A stretch of 5,214 bases of DNA from Chloroflexota bacterium (GCA_014383605.1 JACNHM010000569.1:1-5214); one strand, 5' to 3'; counted from the first letter of the stretch, positions 1 through 5,214 are shown. Program-made: numbers and translations. Notes: a model not told the origin generated them from the letters alone.

Positions 1-62
1 GGATCGCCGGGCCAGACGATCAGCGTTTCGGAGATGGGGAGCGAGATGTCGTGAATGGTCAT
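1..62 (-). CDS. Cyclase / kynurenine-formamidase-like protein, N-terminal part only
   Basis: This gene enters at position 62 (ATG on the minus strand) and leaves the window at position 1, so only about 21 codons are visible. The visible N-terminus contains DISLPIS followed closely by VWPGDP, the usual opening of the cyclase family (Pfam cyclase, relatives of kynurenine formamidase KynB), which are metal-dependent hydrolases of about 200-220 residues. The substrate cannot be told from this piece; many members are not true kynurenine formamidases. A GGAG lies about 15 nt before the ATG, rather far for a ribosome binding site. The frame is open upstream and in phase with the msrP-like remnant at 105-231, but no ATG lies in that stretch, so the ATG at 62 is the best start. 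Family call fairly sure, exact function unknown. Confidence 0.72.
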   Translation of the reverse strand, partial: MTIHDISLPISETLIVWPGD

Positions 63-104
63 GGCTTGGCTTTGCCACTCCAGGCGTGATTCGGTGCCAC
101 TGCG

Positions 105-279
105 TCGTTTGCTGGTGGTGAACTCGTAGAAGTTGTTGAAGCCGATCACGCCCGCATAGGGCGTCAGCGCATCGCCGAGTTCATCGCTGCTACCGCTGGC
201 CGAGGGAGCCTCCGGGGTGTCCGTGCCCGGCGCGAGGCATGTAGATGTGTTCGGGAGTGATTTCCCAGAAGTTTGCCAA
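105..279 (-). pseudogene. Decayed 5' remnant of an msrP (yedY)-like molybdoenzyme gene
   Basis: Two pieces in different frames resemble the start of the periplasmic protein-methionine-sulfoxide reductase catalytic subunit MsrP, a Tat-exported molybdopterin enzyme. The first (about 279-232) reads ANFWEITPEHIYMPR after a TTG, like the N-terminus of long MsrP homologues just before the twin-arginine signal. The second (about 231-105), shifted by one frame, reads a low-complexity linker and then LTPYAGVIGFNNFYEF, matching the NNFYEF region that follows the signal peptide in MsrP. The Tat signal itself is missing, the first frame hits a stop at about 192-190, and the homology ends after about 20 residues of the mature domain, against roughly 300 expected. 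I infer a relic left by deletions. It lies between the repeat and the cyclase start. The identification rests on remembered motifs and is moderately sure. Confidence 0.5.
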
Positions 280-291
280 ATGACATAATGA

Positions 292-384
292 TAGAACACG
301 GATGACACAGATTGAACGGATTTCTACGGATTTTCTTTGATTTTATCAGTGTTAATCCGTATAATCCGCGCAATCCGTGTTCTA
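292..384. repeat. Palindromic 'ACGGATT' intergenic repeat element, 93 bp
   Basis: The ends are perfect 12-bp inverted repeats: TAGAACACGGAT at 292-303 and ATCCGTGTTCTA at 373-384. The symmetry continues inward to 31-bp arms (292-322 and 354-384) with about 25 of 31 positions paired, around a T-rich 31-bp centre. Each arm is built of degenerate short units of the form ACACGGAT, ACAGATT, AACGGATT and TACGGATT. The composition is far richer in A/T than the flanking genes. From general knowledge, repeats of this style are scattered in many copies in Chloroflexota and some other environmental genomes. The right arm overlaps the end of the glucokinase gene and supplies its stop codon. The transcript would fold into a long imperfect hairpin, so it may also act as a transcript end or RNA stabiliser, though there is no typical U-run. 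Confidence 0.8.
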
Positions 385-1364
385 TTCTGCAGGCAGTGGC
401 TGGCCGCGCCCAGCAACGCCACCTTGGGGTTGAGAATGACGTGCACGGGCATGCGGGCCATCAGATCGGACAGGCGCCCTTTGGCCCGGAAAGCTTTCAT
501 GAAGCGGTCGTTCTCCAGGGCGGGCAGGATGCGCGGCGGGATGCCGCCACCCAGGTAGACGCCGCCCGTCGCCAGCACCTTGAGGGCCAGGTTGCCCGCT
601 TCCGCTCCCAGGATGGACACGAAGGTGTGGAGCGTGGCCGTGCAGAGGTCGCATGGGCCATCGCTGAGAGCATTGTTGGCGATGATGGGGGTGGGGTCGC
701 CGGCCGCGGCCAGTTGCTCGGCCAGCCACTGCGGTTCCTCGGCGTAGCCGCTGTCGCGGAGGTAAGCGTAGATGTTGGGTATCCCCCGGCCGGAGCAGAC
801 CCGCTCGCAACTGACGTGCCCGAAGCGTTCCAGGAGATAGGCGAGCAGTCCGGTTTCCAGATCGTTCGTGGGCGCGAAGCCCGAGTGTCCGCCCTCCGAA
901 GCGTGGGCGCGGTAGCGCGTGCCATCCCAGGTGAGGTAGGCCTCGCCCAGGCCGGTGCCGGGGGCGACAATGGCGATGGCCCCAGCGGGGGCGCGCTGGC
1001 CGGCGTTCAGCGTGTGTAGGTCGTCTGGCTCCAGGATGGGCACGCCGTTGGCGATGGCCTCCAGATCGTTCAGCAAGCGCACATCCGAGAGCCCCAAAGC
1101 TTCTCGCAATTGCTTCTCGTCCATCACCCAGGGCAGGTTGGTGATCTTGGACTGGCCGGCCACCACGGGACCGGACACGCCGAAGGTCGCCCGCTTCACC
1201 TTCAGATCGACCTGGGACAGGAACTCCAGCACGACCGCTTCCAGGCTGGGATAGCGACCGCTGGGGAAGGTGGCTTGCGCCAGCGGCGCCCGCAGCCCCG
1301 CCTCAGGGGAGAAGATGGCCAGATTGGTTTTGGTGCCGCCGATGTCACCGGCAAGTGCTAACAT
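324..1364 (-). CDS. glk: Glucokinase (ATP-dependent, Glk family)
   Basis: This cytoplasmic kinase phosphorylates glucose to glucose-6-phosphate with ATP, feeding glycolysis. The 346-residue product has the hallmarks of the proteobacterial-type Glk family: the phosphate loop DIGGTKTN (7-14), LLNDLEA with the catalytic-base Asp100, PGTGLG (135-140), EGGH (157-160, sugar-binding Glu and His), ERVCSGRGI with Glu187, and VYLGGGIPP (269-277). Positions 99/100, 157, 160 and 187 match those I recall for the E. coli enzyme. The start is fixed by a GAGGAGG ribosome binding site 7 nt upstream. The natural end of the family fold is near LLGAASHCL (about 325). The last ~19 residues, rich in Arg, Ile and Lys, are encoded by the repeat at 292-384, which also provides the stop. 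It lies 17 bp behind the ATP-grasp gene, so the two are very likely cotranscribed. All catalytic motifs are intact, so it is probably active. Confidence 0.95.
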   Translation of the reverse strand: MLALAGDIGGTKTNLAIFSPEAGLRAPLAQATFPSGRYPSLEAVVLEFLSQVDLKVKRATFGVSGPVVAGQSKITNLPWVMDEKQLREALGLSDVRLLNDLEAIANGVPILEPDDLHTLNAGQRAPAGAIAIVAPGTGLGEAYLTWDGTRYRAHASEGGHSGFAPTNDLETGLLAYLLERFGHVSCERVCSGRGIPNIYAYLRDSGYAEEPQWLAEQLAAAGDPTPIIANNALSDGPCDLCTATLHTFVSILGAEAGNLALKVLATGGVYLGGGIPPRILPALENDRFMKAFRAKGRLSDLMARMPVHVILNPKVALLGAASHCLQNRTRIARIIRINTDKIKENP

Positions 1365-1370
1365 GAGACG

Positions 1371-1380
1371 TCCTCCTCAG
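1371..1380 (-). promoter_or_regulatory. Ribosome binding site of glucokinase
   Basis: On the minus strand the sequence CTGAGGAGGA precedes the glk ATG at 1364, with the GAGGAGG core ending 7 nt before the start. It fits almost the whole 17-bp gap after the TAA of the upstream gene (1384-1382). This near-consensus site supports the chosen start and efficient translation of glk from a shared mRNA. Confidence 0.85.
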
Positions 1381-1381
1381 T

Positions 1382-3718
1382 TTACTCCGCGTAGCTCCGC
1401 ACGTAGCCCATGGCCTTTTCCTCGTCGGCGTTCATCACCACCTCCAACAATCGGCCGTCCGTCACCGCCGGCACGTCTACGACCTTGACGACCTGGGCGT
1501 GACGTTCATCTTCTGGCAGGAAGGCCGCCAGCGCGTTGGGCGTATCATCGAAGAAGGCGCGGTTGAACACTGTGCCCTTCTCATCCGGGTAAAGCGGCAG
1601 CGGGTAGATGTTGGCCTCCACCAGATCCTGGAAGAAGTGGGTGCCGTAGGAGACATCCGGCGTGCCCTCCGGCCCGGCGAAGGCGACCTCGATCAGCATG
1701 GCGGTGTTGTAGATGTCGGCGTAGCTCACCTTGACGCCCAGGTCAATGTTGGAGCTGCCCCAGCGGCCTGGCCCGACGAGGATGAAGCGCTGCCCCTGCA
1801 GCTTCTTGTTCAGCCGCCCGATGACGCGAGCGATCTCGTGCTTGGTTTCATAGTCGGGAACCTGAGCGTAGCGGGCCGGATCCACGTAGACCACGTAGGC
1901 GATGCGCGGAACGATGCCCTCGGGGACGAGCTTGCTGGAGGTGAAGATCACATCCTGGGCCGGGATGTATTGGGGGATGTCATGGGCCGGCCCCCTCTGG
2001 CGGCTGCTGAGCGGACGGCATTGCAGCAGGTGGATGATAAAGCGCGGCTGGGGGTACTCGGGTATGATCTCCACGGTGAATTCGATGTCCACCGGCCGGC
2101 CGTAGGCGCGTTCCAGTTTCTGCAGGATGGCCTTCATCAGCGAGGTGAAAGACTTCTCCTTGAGCAGCCGCTCGAAGGTCAGCACCAGCCGCCGGGGGGC
2201 GACATCCGCGGCCAGGAAATGGATCGGCTGGATGTAATCGCCTTCGTCCAGCGAGGCCAGCAACTCGATGGATGGGTAATCGGCGTCAATGACCGCGGCG
2301 ACGGGCAGGGTCTTGAAGCTGTTGTCTTCCAGATCTATCACATCCACGAAGTGCTGGGAGTACTTTTTGATCTCGTCCGCCGTGACCTCAGGGCGAAGCT
2401 GCGGATGGCTGAGGGCGACCATGCGCGGGTAGTCGTTGGCCACGCGATCCACAGCGCGGGTACCCAACCCGCAGACCAGGCGCAGGAAACCGTCCTCGCG
2501 GCTGATCCGGCGAGTCCAACGGAAGGGGTTACGGCTGAAAGCGACGCCGGCCACCGCCGGGAAGAAATAGCGGCCATAGCGAGAGCCTTCCACCCGCTGG
2601 ATGAGGATAGCCATGCGTTCGTCATAGTCAATCAAGCCTGTCTGCTGCCGGTAGAAAAGGGCGTCGGGATTCAGCGTGCTGGCGTAGACGCGGCGGATGG
2701 CGTTGAGCAGGGCTTCCAGGTTCTTAGCCGGCGTGCCCTGGTTCGGACAGAAGACACTGTCGTACTTGCCGGCGAAGGCTTGGCCGAAGTTGTCCTCCAA
2801 CAGACTCGAAGAGCGCACGATCAGCGGGCTGTTGCCCAGTTGCTTCACCAGCATGGCCAGGAGGTACACCACATCTTGTGGAAACTTGCCCCGCAAGAAT
2901 TCTTCGTAGATCTCCGGGTAGTCGGCTTCGATCTCTTCCAGCGCCTTGTATTTCTGGTCGGAAAAGCGGTACAGCTCATTGTGGGCCATGAAGTCATAGA
3001 ACACATCGGCGCCGATGAAATAGGAATCGGGGATGACGACGTGCTGGCTGACGGGCAACGGATCGTCTGGGTCTTCTTGTTGCAGGATCTTATGGGCCAG
3101 CATCATGCCGGCAGATTTGCCGCCGATCTTGCCCCGCCCGAAGCGGCGGTCGTATATCTCCCTGAGGTCGAAGCTGTCGAAGTATCGGCGGGCCACGCCC
3201 ACGAAGTCCAGTTGATCGCTGATCATGCCCCGGATGAGGACGACACTGATCTGCTGCAAGTGATGACGGACCTTCTCTTTCTGCTGGGGCGGCAATCCTT
3301 CGAACTCCTCAGCCTGGGCGAAGAGCAAGTACCAGGGAGCCAGCTCGGGGTTGAAGGTCAGGATGATGTCCTCTCCGGGCTTGCGGGCGCCGAGCACCGA
3401 GCGGGCCACCTCTTCGAATGCCTTGTACGGTCGGTTGAGCGCGAAGTAGAAGTCGGTCAGGTGGTCCCGAACGATTCTCAGACGTTCGTTCCACTGTTCT
3501 GCCGGTTCCTGACTCAATGGGTCCGACAGCCCCTCCTGTCTCTGCGACCGAATGGCTGTCGCTTCGACCTCCTTTTCGAACTGCTCTTCAGTGATGACGC
3601 CGCGGGCAAACAGCTCGTCCCGCATGCGTTCTCGTATCTGGCGGGATAGGATGGGATACTCGGATAGTTTCAGGTAGAGTTCCAACACTTTGGGCACGTG
3701 CTGGAGTTCGTCGGCCAT
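1382..3718 (-). CDS. PEP/pyruvate-binding (PPDK N-terminal-like) ATP-grasp protein with conserved C-terminal region
   Basis: The 778-residue protein has the nucleotide-binding domain of pyruvate phosphate dikinase and PEP synthase. Residues 1-190 are a mainly helical N-terminal region. GGKSAGM (199-205, Lys201) and IVRSSSLLEDNFGQAFAGKY (300-319, Arg302) are the first ATP-grasp signatures. GVAFSRNPF (391-399) corresponds to the GVMFTRNP-type strand of dikinases, and VDIEF (543-547) and LLQCRPL (564-570) carry the expected Asp, Glu, Gln and Arg. Residues about 580-778 form an extra region with VGPGRWGSSN (648-657) and SYGTHFFQDLVEA (690-702). The phosphohistidine swivel domain and the PEP/pyruvate barrel of true dikinases are absent, so calling it PEP synthase would be wrong. 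The frame is open upstream to 3964, but the ATG at 3718 has an AGAGGTGA site 7 nt away, and the upstream extension crosses the promoter and looks noncoding. It heads an operon with glucokinase. The reaction is unknown; it could phosphorylate, or sense, a substrate linked to central carbon metabolism. Confidence 0.88.
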   Translation of the reverse strand: MADELQHVPKVLELYLKLSEYPILSRQIRERMRDELFARGVITEEQFEKEVEATAIRSQRQEGLSDPLSQEPAEQWNERLRIVRDHLTDFYFALNRPYKAFEEVARSVLGARKPGEDIILTFNPELAPWYLLFAQAEEFEGLPPQQKEKVRHHLQQISVVLIRGMISDQLDFVGVARRYFDSFDLREIYDRRFGRGKIGGKSAGMMLAHKILQQEDPDDPLPVSQHVVIPDSYFIGADVFYDFMAHNELYRFSDQKYKALEEIEADYPEIYEEFLRGKFPQDVVYLLAMLVKQLGNSPLIVRSSSLLEDNFGQAFAGKYDSVFCPNQGTPAKNLEALLNAIRRVYASTLNPDALFYRQQTGLIDYDERMAILIQRVEGSRYGRYFFPAVAGVAFSRNPFRWTRRISREDGFLRLVCGLGTRAVDRVANDYPRMVALSHPQLRPEVTADEIKKYSQHFVDVIDLEDNSFKTLPVAAVIDADYPSIELLASLDEGDYIQPIHFLAADVAPRRLVLTFERLLKEKSFTSLMKAILQKLERAYGRPVDIEFTVEIIPEYPQPRFIIHLLQCRPLSSRQRGPAHDIPQYIPAQDVIFTSSKLVPEGIVPRIAYVVYVDPARYAQVPDYETKHEIARVIGRLNKKLQGQRFILVGPGRWGSSNIDLGVKVSYADIYNTAMLIEVAFAGPEGTPDVSYGTHFFQDLVEANIYPLPLYPDEKGTVFNRAFFDDTPNALAAFLPEDERHAQVVKVVDVPAVTDGRLLEVVMNADEEKAMGYVRSYAE

Positions 3719-3725
3719 GTTCGCT

Positions 3726-3733
3726 TCACCTCT
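3726..3733 (-). promoter_or_regulatory. Ribosome binding site that sets the start of the ATP-grasp gene
   Basis: AGAGGTGA on the minus strand ends 7 nt before the ATG at 3718. This decides between that start and much longer in-frame alternatives reaching 3964, which would run through the promoter region and have no comparable site. Confidence 0.8.
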
Positions 3734-3769
3734 CGTTGTGGCTCCTGCGGTGGGATGTCTCTTCGACCG

Positions 3770-3798
3770 ATTATACACCAATTGCTCGCAGTGCTGAA
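3770..3798 (-). promoter_or_regulatory. Predicted sigma-70-type promoter for the ATP-grasp/glk operon
   Basis: A perfect TATAAT lies on the minus strand at 3775-3770. With a 17-bp spacer, the -35 position (3798-3793) reads TTCAGC, only 3 of 6 to consensus. Transcription would begin near 3763, giving a leader of about 45 nt that includes the AGAGGTGA site. The -10 is convincing and well placed; the weak -35 suggests either modest basal activity or help from an activator. Confidence 0.55.
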
Positions 3799-3883
3799 AT
3801 GGCCGCTGCCTCCATCCTCCATCGGTCGGGATAGCCCAAAACCTGGCATTCCCCAGATCTTCGGTGCGCGCGCCCAACTCAGC

Positions 3884-3912
3884 TTGCGACGTAGGCGTGG
3901 TTGTGCTATACT
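3884..3912 (+). promoter_or_regulatory. Predicted extended -10 promoter for the aldolase gene
   Basis: TTGCGA (3884-3889) and TATACT (3907-3912) are separated by exactly 17 bp, and TGC directly before the -10 makes it an extended -10 element. Matches are 4 of 6 and 5 of 6 to sigma-70 consensus. The expected start point is near 3919, leaving an approximately 80-nt leader before the ATG at 4000. It is divergent from the minus-strand promoter at 3770-3798, with roughly 150 bp between the two start points. Confidence 0.6.
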
Positions 3913-3955
3913 TGCCGCACTGTTCAGCGCCCGTTTCCGCAGCTCCTGTGCGGCA
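3913..3955 (+). promoter_or_regulatory. 8-bp inverted repeat at the start of the aldolase leader
   Basis: TGCCGCAC (3913-3920) and GTGCGGCA (3948-3955) are perfect inverted repeats separated by 27 bp. The left arm begins right after the -10 and covers the predicted start point. It could be a pair of half-sites for a repressor acting on this promoter, or a partly formed hairpin in the leader RNA. In GC-rich DNA an 8-bp match at this spacing can arise by chance, so this is tentative. Confidence 0.3.
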
Positions 3956-3999
3956 GTTGACCAAGGCGGGCGCAAACTCAACAGAAGGGAGAATAGCAG

Positions 4000-4905
4000 A
4001 TGCAAAGCACTGCCGATATCATGAACAAGGCTCGAAAAGCTGGCGTCGTGATCCCAGCCTTCAATACCCCCTACCTGCCCATGGTCGAGCCGGTGATTCG
4101 GGCCGTGGTGGATCAGGATTCCTTTGCCCTGGTGGAGACGGCGCTGTTGGAATGGACCAAGTTCGAGGCCCGCAGCGCGGCCGCCGTGCTGGAAGAGTTC
4201 CAGCGCTACCAGAATCCCAACCACGTGCGGCTGCACCTCGATCACGTGCCGGTGATAGACGAAGACAACCAGCGAGTGAGCTATCTCGCCGTCATCGCCG
4301 AGGCCATTGCGCTGGGCTACCAGTCGGTGATGGTGGATGCCTCTCGTTTGGATCTGGAGGGGAACATCGCGGCCACGCGCATGGTGGCGGAGCTGGCGCA
4401 CGCGGCGGGTATACCCTGCGAGGCGGAGCTGGGCGCCGTGCTGGGGCACGAGGCGGGGCCGCCGCCTCCCTACGAGGAGTTGTTCGAATCGGGCATGGGC
4501 TTCACCGATGTTGGCGAGGCCAGGCGGTTCGTGCAGGAAACGGGCTGCGACTGGCTCTCGGTGGCCGTCGGCAACATCCACGGCGCGGTGTCCGGCGCGC
4601 TGAAGGATAAAAAAAAGGTCGAGGCCCGGCTGGACCTGAATCACCTGGAGAAGCTGTACCAGGCCACGGGCGTCCCGCTGGTGCTGCATGGCGGCTCGGG
4701 GGTGAAACGGGAATATGTGCTGGAGGGGATCAAACGGGGCATCACGAAGATCAACGTGGGTACCGAGATCCGCCAGGCGTATGAAAGAGCCCTGAAAGAG
4801 ACGGGGAGCGTGGCTGCGGCGCAGGATGCCTGCTACGAGCGCACCGCCTGGGTCCTGCGGGATTACTACGGCATCGCCGGAGGCCGGGAGCTGGTGACCG
4901 GCTAG
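4000..4905 (+). CDS. Class II fructose-bisphosphate-aldolase-family protein (ketose-bisphosphate aldolase-like)
   Basis: The 301-residue product is a zinc-dependent class II aldolase of the FBA/tagatose-bisphosphate aldolase family, cytoplasmic TIM-barrel enzymes that cleave ketose (bis)phosphates to dihydroxyacetone phosphate and an aldehyde. Visible signatures in order are IPAFNTP (18-24), HLDH (79-82, catalytic Asp81 and zinc ligand His82), VMVDAS (110-115), EAELGAVLGHE (141-151), AVGNIHGA (189-196, His194), LVLHGGSG (227-234, His230 and phosphate-binding Gly/Ser) and KINVGTE (250-256). Length is normal (GatY/KbaY about 285, FBA about 305). The segment between AFN and HLDH (about 22-78) does not look like classical FBA or GatY, so substrate specificity cannot be assigned. 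An AAGGGAGA site ends 7 nt before the ATG. It is the first gene after its promoter and lies directly ahead of a fucose-isomerase-like frame, suggesting a sugar-catabolic unit. Family very sure, substrate unknown. Confidence 0.9.
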   Translation: MQSTADIMNKARKAGVVIPAFNTPYLPMVEPVIRAVVDQDSFALVETALLEWTKFEARSAAAVLEEFQRYQNPNHVRLHLDHVPVIDEDNQRVSYLAVIAEAIALGYQSVMVDASRLDLEGNIAATRMVAELAHAAGIPCEAELGAVLGHEAGPPPPYEELFESGMGFTDVGEARRFVQETGCDWLSVAVGNIHGAVSGALKDKKKVEARLDLNHLEKLYQATGVPLVLHGGSGVKREYVLEGIKRGITKINVGTEIRQAYERALKETGSVAAAQDACYERTAWVLRDYYGIAGGRELVTG

Positions 4906-4921
4906 CGGAGAGTCACACTTG

Positions 4922-5214
4922 GTGATGGATGGTCGCATCAAGAGTGTGCCCTTCACCTACTGCCGCGTGTCCACGGATGACGAGTTCGGTGTCATCCGCG
5001 CCTACGTCGGCGAAGGGGCACTCACCGACGATCCGCTGGTGACCTTTGGCGGCTACGGCGTGGTGCACATCGCCGATTTCCAGGGATTGCTGCGGTTCAT
5101 CTGCGAGAACGGTTTCGAGCATCACGTGGCCATGAACCTTTCCCAGTGCGCCGCCGCCGTGTACGAGGCGCTGAGCAAGTACCTGGGCTGGGAGGTGTAC
5201 TGGCACGGGGCCGA
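4922..5214 (+). CDS. L-fucose-isomerase-like C-terminal domain, lacking the N-terminal domains; runs off the window
   Basis: The frame encodes residues resembling the C-terminal domain of L-fucose/L-arabinose-isomerase-fold proteins: a VPFTYCRVSTDD strand, RAYVGEG, TDDPLVTFGGYGVV, and the strongly typical FICENGFEHHVAM followed by KYLGWEVYWHG. The His pair in FEHH probably corresponds to the metal-binding C-terminal His of FucI (inference). Full-length family members have about 450-590 residues. Here the frame opens only at 4898, after a TGA at 4895-4897 inside the aldolase gene, so two upstream domains are missing. GTG at 4922 or ATG at 4925 could start translation, with GGAGAG (4907-4912) 9 or 12 nt away. 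The gap to the aldolase stop is about 16-19 bp, which suggests cotranscription. It is either a truncated relic joined to the aldolase by deletion or a free-standing domain. The 3' end lies outside the window. Confidence 0.7.
   Translation, partial: MMDGRIKSVPFTYCRVSTDDEFGVIRAYVGEGALTDDPLVTFGGYGVVHIADFQGLLRFICENGFEHHVAMNLSQCAAAVYEALSKYLGWEVYWHGA

Noticed and set aside
164..373. 69-codon minus-strand open frame running through the repeat into the msrP-like relic
   Set aside because: It uses a third frame different from both MsrP-like segments, begins inside the repeat, and has no recognisable domain or ribosome binding site.
292..384. Intrinsic terminator after glucokinase, or a CRISPR repeat
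   Set aside because: The hairpin is long, imperfect and A/T-rich, with no GC-rich stem plus U-run; its subunits are degenerate and not separated by spacers of constant length. It is better described as an interspersed palindromic repeat.
312..1019. Plus-strand open frames across the repeat and glucokinase
   Set aside because: They are antisense to glk and their openings are translations of the repeat itself; nothing supports expression.
1499..3649. Very long open frame (716 codons) on the plus strand, opposite the ATP-grasp gene
   Set aside because: It lies entirely antisense to a protein with clear conserved motifs. Its translation has no recognisable domain and is rich in His/Val/Asp/Glu strings typical of the reverse frame of GC-rich coding DNA; I see no ribosome binding site for it.
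3810..3823. Tandem CTCCATC CTCCATC in the divergent region
   Set aside because: Two 7-bp copies are too little to argue for an iteron or operator array; chance is a sufficient explanation.
3719..3964. N-terminal extension of the ATP-grasp protein by 82 residues
   Set aside because: The extension crosses the predicted promoter, has a noncoding-like composition, and the ATG at 3718 has a strong, well-spaced ribosome binding site.
3670..4956. Long minus-strand open frame (428 codons) antisense to the aldolase
   Set aside because: It is opposite a well-supported aldolase gene, crosses the divergent promoter region and then overlaps the start of the ATP-grasp gene in another frame. No family motif is visible.

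Overview
The window looks like chromosomal DNA from a GC-rich, heterotrophic bacterium, most likely a member of the Chloroflexota (Anaerolineae/Caldilineae-like). This rests on three things recalled from family knowledge, not on a search: the kind of A/T-rich 'ACGGATT' repeat at 292-384, a 778-residue PEP/pyruvate-binding-domain protein of a type I associate with such genomes, and a fucose-isomerase-like protein next to a divergent class II aldolase. No rRNA, tRNA, CRISPR array, transposase or phage gene is visible.

Layout. On the minus strand, reading leftward from about 3770, there is a promoter, then a large ATP-grasp protein related to the N-terminal domain of pyruvate phosphate dikinase (3718..1382). 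Glucokinase (1364..324) follows 17 bp later behind a very strong ribosome binding site, so the two form an operon. The last ~19 codons and the stop of glucokinase lie inside a palindromic repeat element (292-384). Beyond the repeat is a short decayed remnant that resembles the start of a methionine sulfoxide reductase catalytic subunit gene (msrP/yedY). Then comes the start of a cyclase/kynurenine-formamidase-like gene that runs off the left edge.

On the plus strand, a good extended -10 promoter (3884-3912) drives a class II fructose-bisphosphate-aldolase-family gene (4000-4905). It is followed at once by an open frame (4922 to the right edge) that encodes only the C-terminal domain of an L-fucose-isomerase-like protein. 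The 281 bp between the two divergent units hold both promoters and an 8-bp inverted repeat just downstream of the aldolase promoter.

How the genes fit together. Glucokinase, a sugar-(bis)phosphate aldolase and an aldose/ketose-isomerase domain point to carbohydrate catabolism. The ATP-grasp protein sits in the same operon as glucokinase but lacks the phosphohistidine and PEP domains needed for a normal dikinase, so its role is open. No complete novel defence or mobile system is evident. The most interesting points are the orphan ATP-grasp protein with its conserved C-terminal region, the repeat that supplies the end of glucokinase, and the two gene fragments near the edges.
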